Shown here in pieces: positions 1 through 4,927 of a stretch of 6,308 nucleotides of DNA. The DNA is from Paucimonas sp. (GTDB lineage Bacteria > Pseudomonadota > Gammaproteobacteria > Burkholderiales > Burkholderiaceae_D), in the NCBI GenBank assembly GCA_029266815.1, contig JAQSWC010000127.1, forward strand, positions 1-6,308. Reading direction: 5' to 3'. The stretch's first letter is position 1. Every line of letters begins with the position of its first letter. The notes under the pieces were generated by a model. It had not been told where the DNA came from, made no database searches, and saw only the letters and a program-made list of their open reading frames with translations. A program made the position numbers and the translations under genes.

Positions 1-222
1 GCGGTCAGGCGGCGCAGTGACAACTTGTGCGGAGAACGGTGCGGGTGTCGGCGTAGGGCTTGGTGCCGGCGCAGGTGTCGGCACGTCTGCTGCCACCTGC
101 TCGCCGCCAGTGCTGGCTGATGGAGCTGGGCTGGGTGAAGCGGAGCCTCCTCCGCCACCGCCACATCCTGTAAGCGAAAGTGCAACGATTGCTGTAAAGA
201 TTTTGTGTGGAACTGACGACAT
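1..222 (-). CDS. Lipoprotein with Pro-rich linker, N-terminal fragment
   Basis: The minus strand reads open from an ATG at 222 to the window edge (74 codons). The N-terminus is a classic lipoprotein signal: Lys7, a hydrophobic stretch at residues 8-17 (IFTAIVALSL), then the lipobox LTGC with the lipidated Cys at residue 20. Six glycines follow, then a linker rich in Pro, Ala, Ser and Thr (about residues 27-62, including PTPAPAPSPTPTPAP), typical of a tether between the membrane anchor and a folded domain. Gly at +2 gives no inner-membrane retention signal, so outer-membrane anchoring is likely. The functional domain lies beyond the left edge, so the activity is unknown; similar linkers occur in exported hydrolases and surface proteins. 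The ribosome-binding site is weak (AGG about 12 bases upstream), so the exact start is less sure than the reading frame. An open plus-strand frame over the same bases, rich in Gly and Val, is its shadow. Confidence 0.75.
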   Translation of the reverse strand, partial: MSSVPHKIFTAIVALSLTGCGGGGGGSASPSPAPSASTGGEQVAADVPTPAPAPSPTPTPAPFSAQVVTAPPDR

Positions 223-308
223 AGCTGTATCCAACCTGAAATGAACTCCCTGATCATTTCTCCTTGTCGGTCCAGCATATTGGCAAGTACCCCAGGCAAA
301 CCTTGAGA

Positions 309-320
309 TTGCTTAAGCAA
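309..320. promoter_or_regulatory. 12-bp perfect palindrome TTGCTTAAGCAA
   Basis: The sequence TTGCTTAAGCAA is its own reverse complement. It lies 87 to 98 bases upstream of the lipoprotein start on the minus strand, where a regulator site could sit. With no central spacer it suits a dimeric DNA-binding protein better than an RNA hairpin. No regulator is identified and chance occurrence is possible. Confidence 0.25.
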
Positions 321-375
321 GACGCGGTTATGGAATCACTTTGATCACCTGTCATGCCTGAGCCACGCAGTGAAC

Positions 376-454
376 CCGCGCAGTCGTCGAGACATGGCGG
401 AAGCGAAGCAGTAGGAAGATTTTGCGAAGCCAGCCGAAAACCGCGCAGTCGTCG
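376..454. repeat. 14-bp direct repeat CCGCGCAGTCGTCG, two copies
   Basis: Identical copies of CCGCGCAGTCGTCG sit at 376-389 and 441-454, 65 bases apart, inside the gene-poor stretch. Sequence after each copy is also loosely alike (ATGGCGGAAGCG after the first, ATGGAGGCG after the second), which may reflect an old, decayed tandem duplication of about 65 bp. No function is evident. Confidence 0.45.
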
Positions 455-558
455 CATAGAAGTAAATGGAGGCGAGGCCCAAATCGAGGGCGACATTCTG
501 CGAGCTCATTCCTTCGCTCCGATTTACCGGTCGGAGTATGATTCAGAGCACGATTCGG

Positions 559-587
559 TTGATTCCGGAATAAAAAATACAAATAAT
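559..587 (+). promoter_or_regulatory. Possible sigma70 promoter for YcxB-like gene
   Basis: TTGATT (559-564) and AATAAT (582-587) are separated by 17 bp. This matches 4 of 6 bases of the -35 consensus and 5 of 6 of the -10. The AT-rich spacer contrasts with the GC-richer surroundings. Transcription would start near 594, giving a leader of about 110 bases before the gene at 703. The assignment rests on sequence similarity alone. Confidence 0.4.
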
Positions 588-702
588 GGGAACCTGCCTG
601 CCCCTTGGAGAAAGCAGCAAGAGAAGCTTTCGTATTTGACTGTGAGCGCCGTCTCGGCAAATTCCAAAATTTACGCATGATTACCGATCTGCAGGGCCAC
701 AC

Positions 703-1350
703 GTGAAGTCGTTTCGAATATCCACTCATATCACCGCCGACTTCCTTGCCGATGCCGAGGCGGACCTGATTGAAGTGATGCACGATCGACTGACGGCATA
801 CCGAGACAGATTCATACCGCTCAAGATTCGCCGCATATTTTTTCTGCTGATTGGCTTGCTGTCCCTGAGCGGGTTGTTACTGCTGGCTCTGCTGCTCATT
901 TTGAATGAATGCCGGCCCCCGTCTTCCCTGCATCTCCCTGGCTATGCATTCTTCTTTCTACTGATGCTGGCTTTTGCAATTCTTCAGGGAAGACAAGGAA
1001 ATGTCCAGGTGATGCCTTTTCCACGCTACTGGCGGTGGCTGGCGAGGAATAGAGCAGGCGCCATGTTGAACCGTGCGAAAAAGATAGCGCCTTTCATTGC
1101 CGAGTACGATTTTCATGGCGATTCGGCCACTTATCACCGCACCACCGGCGAGCTCTCGCGTTTCATATGGGCACGACGATTCCACGGCTTTCGGCGGACG
1201 CGAAAGAACTATACTCTGCTCTATAAGCGAAAAAAGTCGCTCTACCCTTTTGCAATCGTACTGCACGATCCATCCAGGGAATTCGGGGCTTATCTGGATG
1301 AACTGGGAATTGCTTCTTTAGATGAAGAACCATGTCAGTCAAAGCAATAG
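703..1350 (+). CDS. YcxB-like membrane protein, two TM helices
   Basis: This 215-residue protein has two membrane helices close together, at about residues 45-67 (FFLLIGLLSLSGLLLLALLL) and 80-95 (GYAFFFLLMLAFAIL). The charged N-terminus and the C-terminal 120 residues are predicted to be cytoplasmic. The C-terminal part has the pattern of the YcxB-like family: a beta-rich segment with a Trp (W156) and then a hydrophobic/aromatic strand (NYTLLYKRKKSLYPFAIVL, about 169-187). In that family the corresponding region reads roughly 'W..I..v.et..y.lLy'. No catalytic motif is visible and the family's function is not established. Start: GTG at 703 with AGGG at 693-696, six bases upstream; no better ATG exists near it. 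The stop lies 50 bases before the next gene on the same strand, so the two may share a transcript. The family call rests on remembered pattern, not a search. Confidence 0.65.
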   Translation: MKSFRISTHITADFLADAEADLIEVMHDRLTAYRDRFIPLKIRRIFFLLIGLLSLSGLLLLALLLILNECRPPSSLHLPGYAFFFLLMLAFAILQGRQGNVQVMPFPRYWRWLARNRAGAMLNRAKKIAPFIAEYDFHGDSATYHRTTGELSRFIWARRFHGFRRTRKNYTLLYKRKKSLYPFAIVLHDPSREFGAYLDELGIASLDEEPCQSKQ

Positions 1351-1400
1351 AAACGCCGCAGCAAATTTTGCTTTCCCCTCGCACGCTATGGAAGCCCATC

Positions 1401-1649
1401 ATGCCGATGACCTACGAAGCCTATCTGGATGAAGTCACTACCTTATTGACCGAAATGTACGAGCTTTCCGATGATGAGGCCATCAAGCTCGTCATGAGGG
1501 TACAGGCCGCGGATTTCTTCACCCTGCATGACGATGTGCCTTCGATGTGCACGCAGGAACGCGCGGTGGAAGATGCAAAAACAATTTTCGCGCAAAGAAA
1601 CAAGTCGCTTGGCCATGTTCCTTCGAAGCGACCGCGGAAAGGGCAATAA
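1401..1649 (+). CDS. Small acidic hypothetical protein (82 aa)
   Basis: I do not recognise this gene by function. The first two thirds are acidic and probably helical (TYEAYLDEVTTLLTEMYELS then DDEAIKLVMRVQAADFF); the last 30 residues become basic and end in KRPRKGQ. There is no signal peptide or membrane segment, so it should be cytoplasmic. The pattern resembles short conserved hypothetical proteins of Burkholderiales. Start: ATG at 1401 has GGAAG at 1390-1394, six bases upstream. A second ATG at 1407 is also possible. A further in-frame ATG at 1332 would overlap the end of the previous gene and add 23 residues of unconvincing sequence. Its placement 50 bases after the YcxB-like gene suggests co-transcription. 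Confidence 0.6.
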   Translation: MPMTYEAYLDEVTTLLTEMYELSDDEAIKLVMRVQAADFFTLHDDVPSMCTQERAVEDAKTIFAQRNKSLGHVPSKRPRKGQ

Positions 1650-1730
1650 AAGAAACGTTCGAATTGACGCGACATCGCTTAGCCGGGGTGCGATCTTCTC
1701 CCTGCGTCGGCTGACTCGATGATCAGGCAC

Positions 1731-1841
1731 TCACTGTTTCTTCAGCGCTTCCTTCTTCACCTTCTTCGCTTCTTTTTTTTCTTTCACTGTTTTGGCGGGT
1801 TTCTTCTTGACGTCTTTCTTGCTGTCCTGACTTTTACTCAT
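1731..1841 (-). CDS. Lysine-rich 36-residue microprotein
   Basis: This short protein starts at ATG 1841 on the minus strand and ends in ALKKQ at the TGA at 1731. Sixteen of its 36 residues are Lys, interspersed with Glu, Asp, Ala and Val, and it contains only one Pro (Pro15) and no Gly or aromatic residue. Strong support for translation is a GGAG Shine-Dalgarno exactly five bases before the ATG. The open frame extends upstream to 1973, but that part has a different, GC-rich composition and no ribosome-binding site. Such a polycation could bind RNA, DNA or ribosomes, by analogy with other very basic small proteins; nothing in the sequence proves this. It converges with the hypothetical gene ending at 1649 and diverges from the RIO kinase gene. 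Similar short Lys-rich proteins are, from memory, found in related betaproteobacteria. Confidence 0.7.
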   Translation of the reverse strand: MSKSQDSKKDVKKKPAKTVKEKKEAKKVKKEALKKQ

Positions 1842-2056
1842 GATGTCTCCGTGATTGAAATGGGCGTCACCCGAATGAGCGGGCCAGTGAACGCCGGCGC
1901 AGATGCCGGGCAAGCCCGGGTTTATCCATGTATCCGTAGCAGCACTGATGCCCGAGTATGCGCTCTTTCGCATATGAAAGCACGGTACTATGTGCCGTTC
2001 TGTCGAAGAACAGCGTGCCAGTTGCGCTCCCTCTTCATTCTCTCTTACAAGGTTTC
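1842..2056. promoter_or_regulatory. Divergent control region, microprotein / RIO kinase
   Basis: This 215-bp gap must carry the promoters of both divergent genes, although no strong sigma70 match stands out; TACTAT at 1986-1991 is the best -10-like sequence toward the kinase. Two dyads are present. CCGGG-CAAG-CCCGG (1906-1919) could form a short GC-rich hairpin. CTTTC-N6-GAAAG (1965-1980), centred on CATATG, looks more like a protein-binding site. A pyrimidine-rich run (about 2027-2047) precedes the kinase's Shine-Dalgarno. Confidence 0.35.
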
Positions 2057-2908
2057 ATGAAAATTCCGAAACGGCTCCAGCCGCTCGTTGAAGAAGGCCT
2101 CATCGACACAGTGGTCCGCCAACTGATGAGCGGCAAGGAAGCGACCATCTATGTGGTCGAATGCGGTGACGAGATTCGCTGCGCGAAAGTCTACAAGGAC
2201 GCCCAGCAGCGCAGCTTCCGCCATGCCGTCGCGTACCAGGAAAACCGCAAGGTGAAGAACAGCCGTCAGGCGCGCGCCATGGAAAAAGGCACGCGGTACG
2301 GGCGCAAGATGCAGGAGGAAGTGTGGCAAAGCGCCGAGGTCGATGCGCTTTACCGCCTTGCTGCGGCAGGCGTGCGCGTGCCGCAACCGTTCATCTGCCA
2401 TGAAGGCGTTTTACTGATGGAACTCGTTACCGATGCATCTGGCAACGTGGCCCCCAGGCTGAACGACGTTGAACTCGACACAGCGCTGGCGCTGGATTAT
2501 CACGCCAGGCTGATCCGTCAGGTTGTGCTGATGCTGTGCGCGGGGGTGATTCATGGCGACCTTTCCGAGTACAACATTCTGGTCGACGGTGACGGCCCCG
2601 TCATCATCGACTTGCCGCAGGCCGTGGACGCCGCGGGCAACAACAGCGCCGGCGCCATGCTTGAGCGCGACGTCGAAAGGCTCACCTCGTTTTTCAGCAA
2701 CTTCGCTCCGCAGCTTGTAGCTACGCGCTATGGCAAGGAGATATGGAAACTGTATGAGGCGGGGCTGCTCAAACCGGACACACCGCTCACTGGCCGGATC
2801 GAACCGGAGCATGGCCCAGTTGATGTCGATGCCGTCATTCGCGAAATCGAGATCGCGCGCAAGGAAGAGGAAGCGCGGCAACGCTATCTTCAGCAACTGG
2901 AAATGTGA
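2057..2908 (+). CDS. RIO-family serine/threonine protein kinase
   Basis: This 283-residue cytoplasmic protein has the RIO1-type atypical kinase fold. Visible motifs, in order: the nucleotide-loop sequence SGKEATIY (25-32); the ATP-anchoring Lys in CAKVYK (Lys44); the catalytic loop HGDLSEYNIL (166-175) with Asp168 and Asn173; and the metal-binding IIDLPQAV (Asp185). All key residues are present, so it should bind ATP and be active as kinase or ATPase. RIO proteins in archaea and eukaryotes act in small-subunit ribosome maturation; the role of bacterial members is not well established. It lacks the N-terminal winged helix of RIO2, and the C-terminus is a charged, probably coiled helix (about 258-283, REIEIARKEEEARQRYLQQL). 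Start: ATG 2057 with AAGG at 2049-2052; an upstream open extension to 1958 adds 33 residues that do not fit the family. It appears monocistronic, with a convergent gene downstream. Confidence 0.92.
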   Translation: MKIPKRLQPLVEEGLIDTVVRQLMSGKEATIYVVECGDEIRCAKVYKDAQQRSFRHAVAYQENRKVKNSRQARAMEKGTRYGRKMQEEVWQSAEVDALYRLAAAGVRVPQPFICHEGVLLMELVTDASGNVAPRLNDVELDTALALDYHARLIRQVVLMLCAGVIHGDLSEYNILVDGDGPVIIDLPQAVDAAGNNSAGAMLERDVERLTSFFSNFAPQLVATRYGKEIWKLYEAGLLKPDTPLTGRIEPEHGPVDVDAVIREIEIARKEEEARQRYLQQLEM

Positions 2909-2981
2909 CGCTGTTTGTCCCTCTTTTAAGCTAGGGTGTTCGGTCCACTCGACGCAACGCCCTGACCGTCAGATGACGTCG

Positions 2982-3005
2982 TTTCTTATCGGTGCCGAGA
3001 AGAAA
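2982..3005. terminator. Strong hairpin between convergent genes
   Basis: TTTCTTATCGG (2982-2992) and CCGAGAAGAAA (2995-3005) are complementary over 11 positions with one mismatch (A/G), around a TG centre. The hairpin lies between the kinase stop (2908) and the stop of the opposing gene (3016), where a two-way terminator is expected. It lacks the U-run after the stem that an intrinsic terminator needs; the T-tract is inside the stem. A smaller hairpin (GTCA-GA-TGAC, 2968-2977) lies just before it. It may instead act as a 3'-end stabiliser. Confidence 0.5.
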
Positions 3006-3015
3006 TGCCGGACCG

Positions 3016-3288
3016 TCATTCGCCTTTTCTGCTTTTCGCATCGGCCAGTTTCCTTGTGAATTCCTGATCGAGCTTCGTCACTCTTTCCTTCTTTTGCGGA
3101 CCTGTGCTGTTTGCCAGCATAACGAATTCATCCATCGTCAGATCGCCGCTGATTCTTTCGGCATTTCCTTCCGCGGAAACGCGAGTCAGATAGAAAAGCC
3201 CCGACCCGGTGATGCCGAAGGAATACCGCTGGCCGGCATCTCGTGCATTGAGTCTGTGGACGGCGGCGGCAGCTTTTGTGGAACGCAT
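3016..3288 (-). CDS. Hypothetical protein, 90 aa
   Basis: I do not recognise this family. The protein starts MRSTKAAAAVHRLNARDAGQ, continues with a short beta-like segment (RYSFGITGSGLFYLTRVSAE, about 21-40), then an acidic patch (SGDLTMDEFVMLA), and ends in a long charged helix (about 65-90) rich in Lys, Glu and Arg. There is no signal peptide or membrane segment. Support for it being real: an AAGGAA Shine-Dalgarno six bases before the ATG at 3288, amphipathic protein-like sequence, and position facing the RIO kinase across a hairpin. The intergenic stretch upstream (3289-3495) should hold its promoter, but no clear -35/-10 pair was found there. Confidence 0.7.
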   Translation of the reverse strand: MRSTKAAAAVHRLNARDAGQRYSFGITGSGLFYLTRVSAEGNAERISGDLTMDEFVMLANSTGPQKKERVTKLDQEFTRKLADAKSRKGE

Positions 3289-3495
3289 GGTTTTCCTTGA
3301 TGGCTCTTATCTCTTGCAAATAATCAGGCAAAGTCCAATCTTCGCGTGAACTTCGCCTATGCAAAGTAGGGCAACGCTGCCCTCCTCGTCTTGTCCTGCG
3401 AAAAAAGATGATGACGAAGCCCCGCGTCTTACTTTACCCGTTTTTTTGACGTCGTTATTTACCGTGTCGGCATCAAGCCCGCTTTTGCCGGGCAC

Positions 3496-3524
3496 TTGAC
3501 ACCGTCGGCGCTACCTCTTATATT
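3496..3524 (+). promoter_or_regulatory. Near-consensus sigma70 promoter of the ArsR operon
   Basis: TTGACA (3496-3501) is a perfect -35 box. Seventeen bases later TATATT (3519-3524) matches 5 of 6 bases of the -10 consensus. Transcription should start near 3531, about 29 bases before the ATG at 3560. A strong promoter directly followed by a dyad is the usual arrangement for a gene kept off by its own repressor. Confidence 0.8.
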
Positions 3525-3526
3525 TA

Positions 3527-3552
3527 ACCATAAAGTTAATTAACTGATTGGT
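3527..3552. promoter_or_regulatory. Putative ArsR operator, interrupted 26-bp palindrome
   Basis: The core AGTTAATTAACT (3534-3545) is a perfect 12-bp palindrome. Flanking it at equal distance are ACCA (3527-3530) and TGGT (3549-3552), also complementary, with three unpaired bases on each side. The whole dyad begins two bases after the -10 box and covers the predicted transcription start, so a bound dimer would block RNA polymerase. ArsR-family repressors commonly bind AT-rich dyads at such positions in their own promoters. The binding protein is inferred to be the ArsR product encoded immediately downstream. Confidence 0.65.
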
Positions 3553-3559
3553 GAATAAT

Positions 3560-3925
3560 ATGCCGGATCGCCTCAGCCAGACATTTTCCGCCCTCTCAGA
3601 TCCGACCCGAAGAGCGATACTCGCCCAGCTCTCCAAAGGCGAAGCCAATGTGTCCGATCTGGCGAAACCGTTCCTGAACAACATGAGCCTGCCCGCAGTC
3701 ACCAAGCACCTCAAGGTACTGGAAAATGCCGGCCTCATCATCAAGTCCCGCGAGGCGCAATGCCGTCCATGCAAGCTCAATGCGGAAGCCATGAAAGATG
3801 CCGCCGAGTGGGTCGATCAGTACCGAATGTTCTGGGAAGAGAGCTTCGATCGGCTCGACGCCTATCTCAAAACTGTCACTTCAGAGAAGAAAGCGAAAGG
3901 GAAGAAACATGCCGGCAAAAAATAG
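3560..3925 (+). CDS. ArsR-family HTH repressor (SdpR-like type)
   Basis: This 121-residue winged-helix protein starts with the family's usual sequence (SQTFSALSDPTRRAILAQLS, residues 6-25). The helix-turn-helix covers about residues 31-60, with recognition helix SLPAVTKHLKVLE (43-55); the wing is at about 61-74 and the dimer helix near 80-104 (AAEWVDQYRMFWEESFDRLD). It lacks the CVC metal-binding box of ArsR/SmtB metal sensors and fits the subgroup paired with AHSA1/SRPBCC genes. Two cysteines in the wing (C68 and C71, CRPC) are noted separately. The C-terminus is a Lys-rich tail (KKAKGKKHAGKK). Start: ATG 3560 is preferred because GGTGA (3550-3554) lies five bases upstream; TTG 3548 and GTG 3551 are in frame but lack a site. 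It overlaps the next gene by 17 bp and very likely represses the operon through the dyad at 3527-3552. Confidence 0.92.
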   Translation: MPDRLSQTFSALSDPTRRAILAQLSKGEANVSDLAKPFLNNMSLPAVTKHLKVLENAGLIIKSREAQCRPCKLNAEAMKDAAEWVDQYRMFWEESFDRLDAYLKTVTSEKKAKGKKHAGKK

Positions 3926-4862
3926 TTCGAATGAAATCCGCATTACCCGGATCTATGATGCGCCCGTGGAAGCCGTCTGGAATGCGTGGACAGACTCGGC
4001 GCAGGTGGCGCAATGGTGGGGACCGCGCGGTTTCAGCCTGACCACGCACAGCAAGGATTTGAGGCCGGGCGGGCATTGGAGTTACACGATGCACGGCCCG
4101 GACGGTACCGACTATGAAAACAAGACGATCTACTTCGAGGTTGAGCAGTGCAAAAAGCTGGTGTACGACCACGGCGGCAACGACGACCGTCCTCCTCTTT
4201 TCAGAGTGACAGTGCTGTTTTCGGCAACCGGCGGCAAGACGAAGATGGACATGAGCATGACTCTGCCCACACCGGAAGCCGCAGAACAGACAAGAAAGTT
4301 CATCAAGCAGGCTGGCGGCAACGGCACCTGGGACCGCCTCGCCGAATACCTGGAAAAGGAAGCCTCCGGCAAAGAAAGGTTCGTCATCAACCGTACCTTC
4401 GAGTCTCCGCTCGATCTGGTGTTTGATATGTGGACGAAGCCGGAACATGTTTCATCATGGCTTCCTCCAACAGGCTTCAGCATGAAATACATCCGCGCCG
4501 ATATTCGCCCCGGCGGAGACGCATTTTTTATCATGACCAACGGAAGCGGCATCACGATGCATGGACGCATGGCGTACTTGGATGTCTGCAGGCCCGATCG
4601 ACTCGTCTACACACAGCAGTTCTGCGACGAGAAGGAAAACATCACTCGTCACCCGATGGCACCGGTGTGGCCCGAAACATTGCTGATGACCGTGCAATTT
4701 GCCGAAGAAGAGCCCGGTCTCACGCGCGTAACGCTGACTTGCGAACCGCAGGGCACAGTCGCAAGCGAGGAACTGCAGGCCTTCATCCTCGAAAAGGGCG
4801 GAATGACTCAAGGCTGGGCCGGATCGTTCGACAAGCTGGAAGGTCTGCTGGAAAAGCACTGA
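3909..4862 (+). CDS. Tandem AHSA1/SRPBCC double-domain protein
   Basis: This 317-residue cytoplasmic protein contains two copies of the AHSA1 (activator of Hsp90 ATPase homologue 1-like) START/SRPBCC fold. Domain 1 spans about residues 9-150 and opens with RITRIYDAPVEAVWNAWTDS, then WWGPRGF and LRPGG. Domain 2 spans about 156-317 and opens with FVINRTFESPLDLVFDMWTK, then SSWLPPTGF and IRPGG, ending in a long helix (GWAGSFDKLEGLLEK). The shared pattern 'R.f.aP...v...Wt......W..P.gF' followed by 'RPGG' shows internal duplication. Such domains form a deep hydrophobic pocket; most bacterial members have no known ligand, and single-domain forms are usual. Start: ATG 3909, preceded by AGGGAAG and overlapping the ArsR gene end, implying translational coupling; an upstream extension to 3798 would lie inside the ArsR gene. 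It is presumably the effector gene of the ArsR operon. Confidence 0.9.
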   Translation: MPAKNSSNEIRITRIYDAPVEAVWNAWTDSAQVAQWWGPRGFSLTTHSKDLRPGGHWSYTMHGPDGTDYENKTIYFEVEQCKKLVYDHGGNDDRPPLFRVTVLFSATGGKTKMDMSMTLPTPEAAEQTRKFIKQAGGNGTWDRLAEYLEKEASGKERFVINRTFESPLDLVFDMWTKPEHVSSWLPPTGFSMKYIRADIRPGGDAFFIMTNGSGITMHGRMAYLDVCRPDRLVYTQQFCDEKENITRHPMAPVWPETLLMTVQFAEEEPGLTRVTLTCEPQGTVASEELQAFILEKGGMTQGWAGSFDKLEGLLEKH

Positions 4863-4877
4863 ACCGGGCATGGTTCA
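4860..4877 (+). other. Hairpin overlapping the AHSA1 stop codon
   Basis: TGAACC (4860-4865) and GGTTCA (4872-4877) form a perfect 6-bp stem with a six-base loop (GGGCAT); its first three bases are the TGA stop. There is no U-run, so it is probably not an intrinsic terminator. It could protect or partly separate the upstream message from the secreted-protein gene 51 bases farther on, but chance is possible for a stem this short. Confidence 0.35.
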
Positions 4878-4927
4878 AGAACGGGAATGAAGTAAGGTGA
4901 ACTAACGAGATGACAGGGACTAGAAAA

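Larger units (their letters stand above)
223..702. other. Gene-poor stretch between lipoprotein and YcxB-like genes
   Basis: About 480 bases separate the two flanking genes. Open frames exist on both strands (for example 354-680 plus and 352-783 minus). They overlap each other, have no convincing ribosome-binding site, and translate into Arg/Ser/His-rich sequence without recognisable motifs, so I do not call them genes. The stretch probably carries control regions for the divergent genes at its two ends. It holds a 12-bp palindrome, a 14-bp direct repeat and one plausible sigma70 promoter, listed separately. I see no RNA gene or mobile-element remnant. Confidence 0.55.

Noticed and set aside
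17..244. Plus-strand open frame rich in Gly, Val and Ala
   Set aside because: It is the complement of the lipoprotein's Pro/Ala/Thr linker; no ribosome-binding site, and the minus strand has the signal peptide and lipobox.
352..783. Overlapping open frames on both strands (352-783 minus, 354-680 plus)
   Set aside because: Both have low-complexity basic sequence, no clear ribosome-binding site and no motif; the minus one also runs into the YcxB-like gene.
1650..1730. Possible terminator (AGCCG ... CGGCT) between the convergent small genes
   Set aside because: The 5-bp stem encloses a loop of about 22 bases without a U-run; too weak to call.
1719..2060. Plus-strand frame with a Phe/Leu-rich, membrane-like start
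   Set aside because: The hydrophobic stretch is the complement of the Lys codons of the microprotein (AAG/AAA read as CTT/TTT); no ribosome-binding site.
3016..3288. Toxin-antitoxin or defence role for the small genes (1401-1649, 1731-1841, 3016-3288)
   Set aside because: None forms a paired overlapping operon, and none shows toxin or antitoxin motifs; there are no neighbouring defence genes.
3307..3495. 62-residue minus-strand frame upstream of the 3016-3288 gene
   Set aside because: GTG start lacks a ribosome-binding site, starts next to the -35 box of the ArsR promoter, and the translation shows no protein-like pattern I trust.
3466..3501. Imperfect hairpin (CAAG-CCCG with CGGG-CA-CTTG) just before the ArsR promoter
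   Set aside because: It has bulges, no U-tract, and overlaps the -35 box; it is more likely incidental than a terminator.
3876..4448. Long minus-strand frame (190 codons) opposite the AHSA1 gene
   Set aside because: Shadow of a clearly homologous plus-strand gene; its His/Arg/Cys-rich sequence is typical of an antisense frame.
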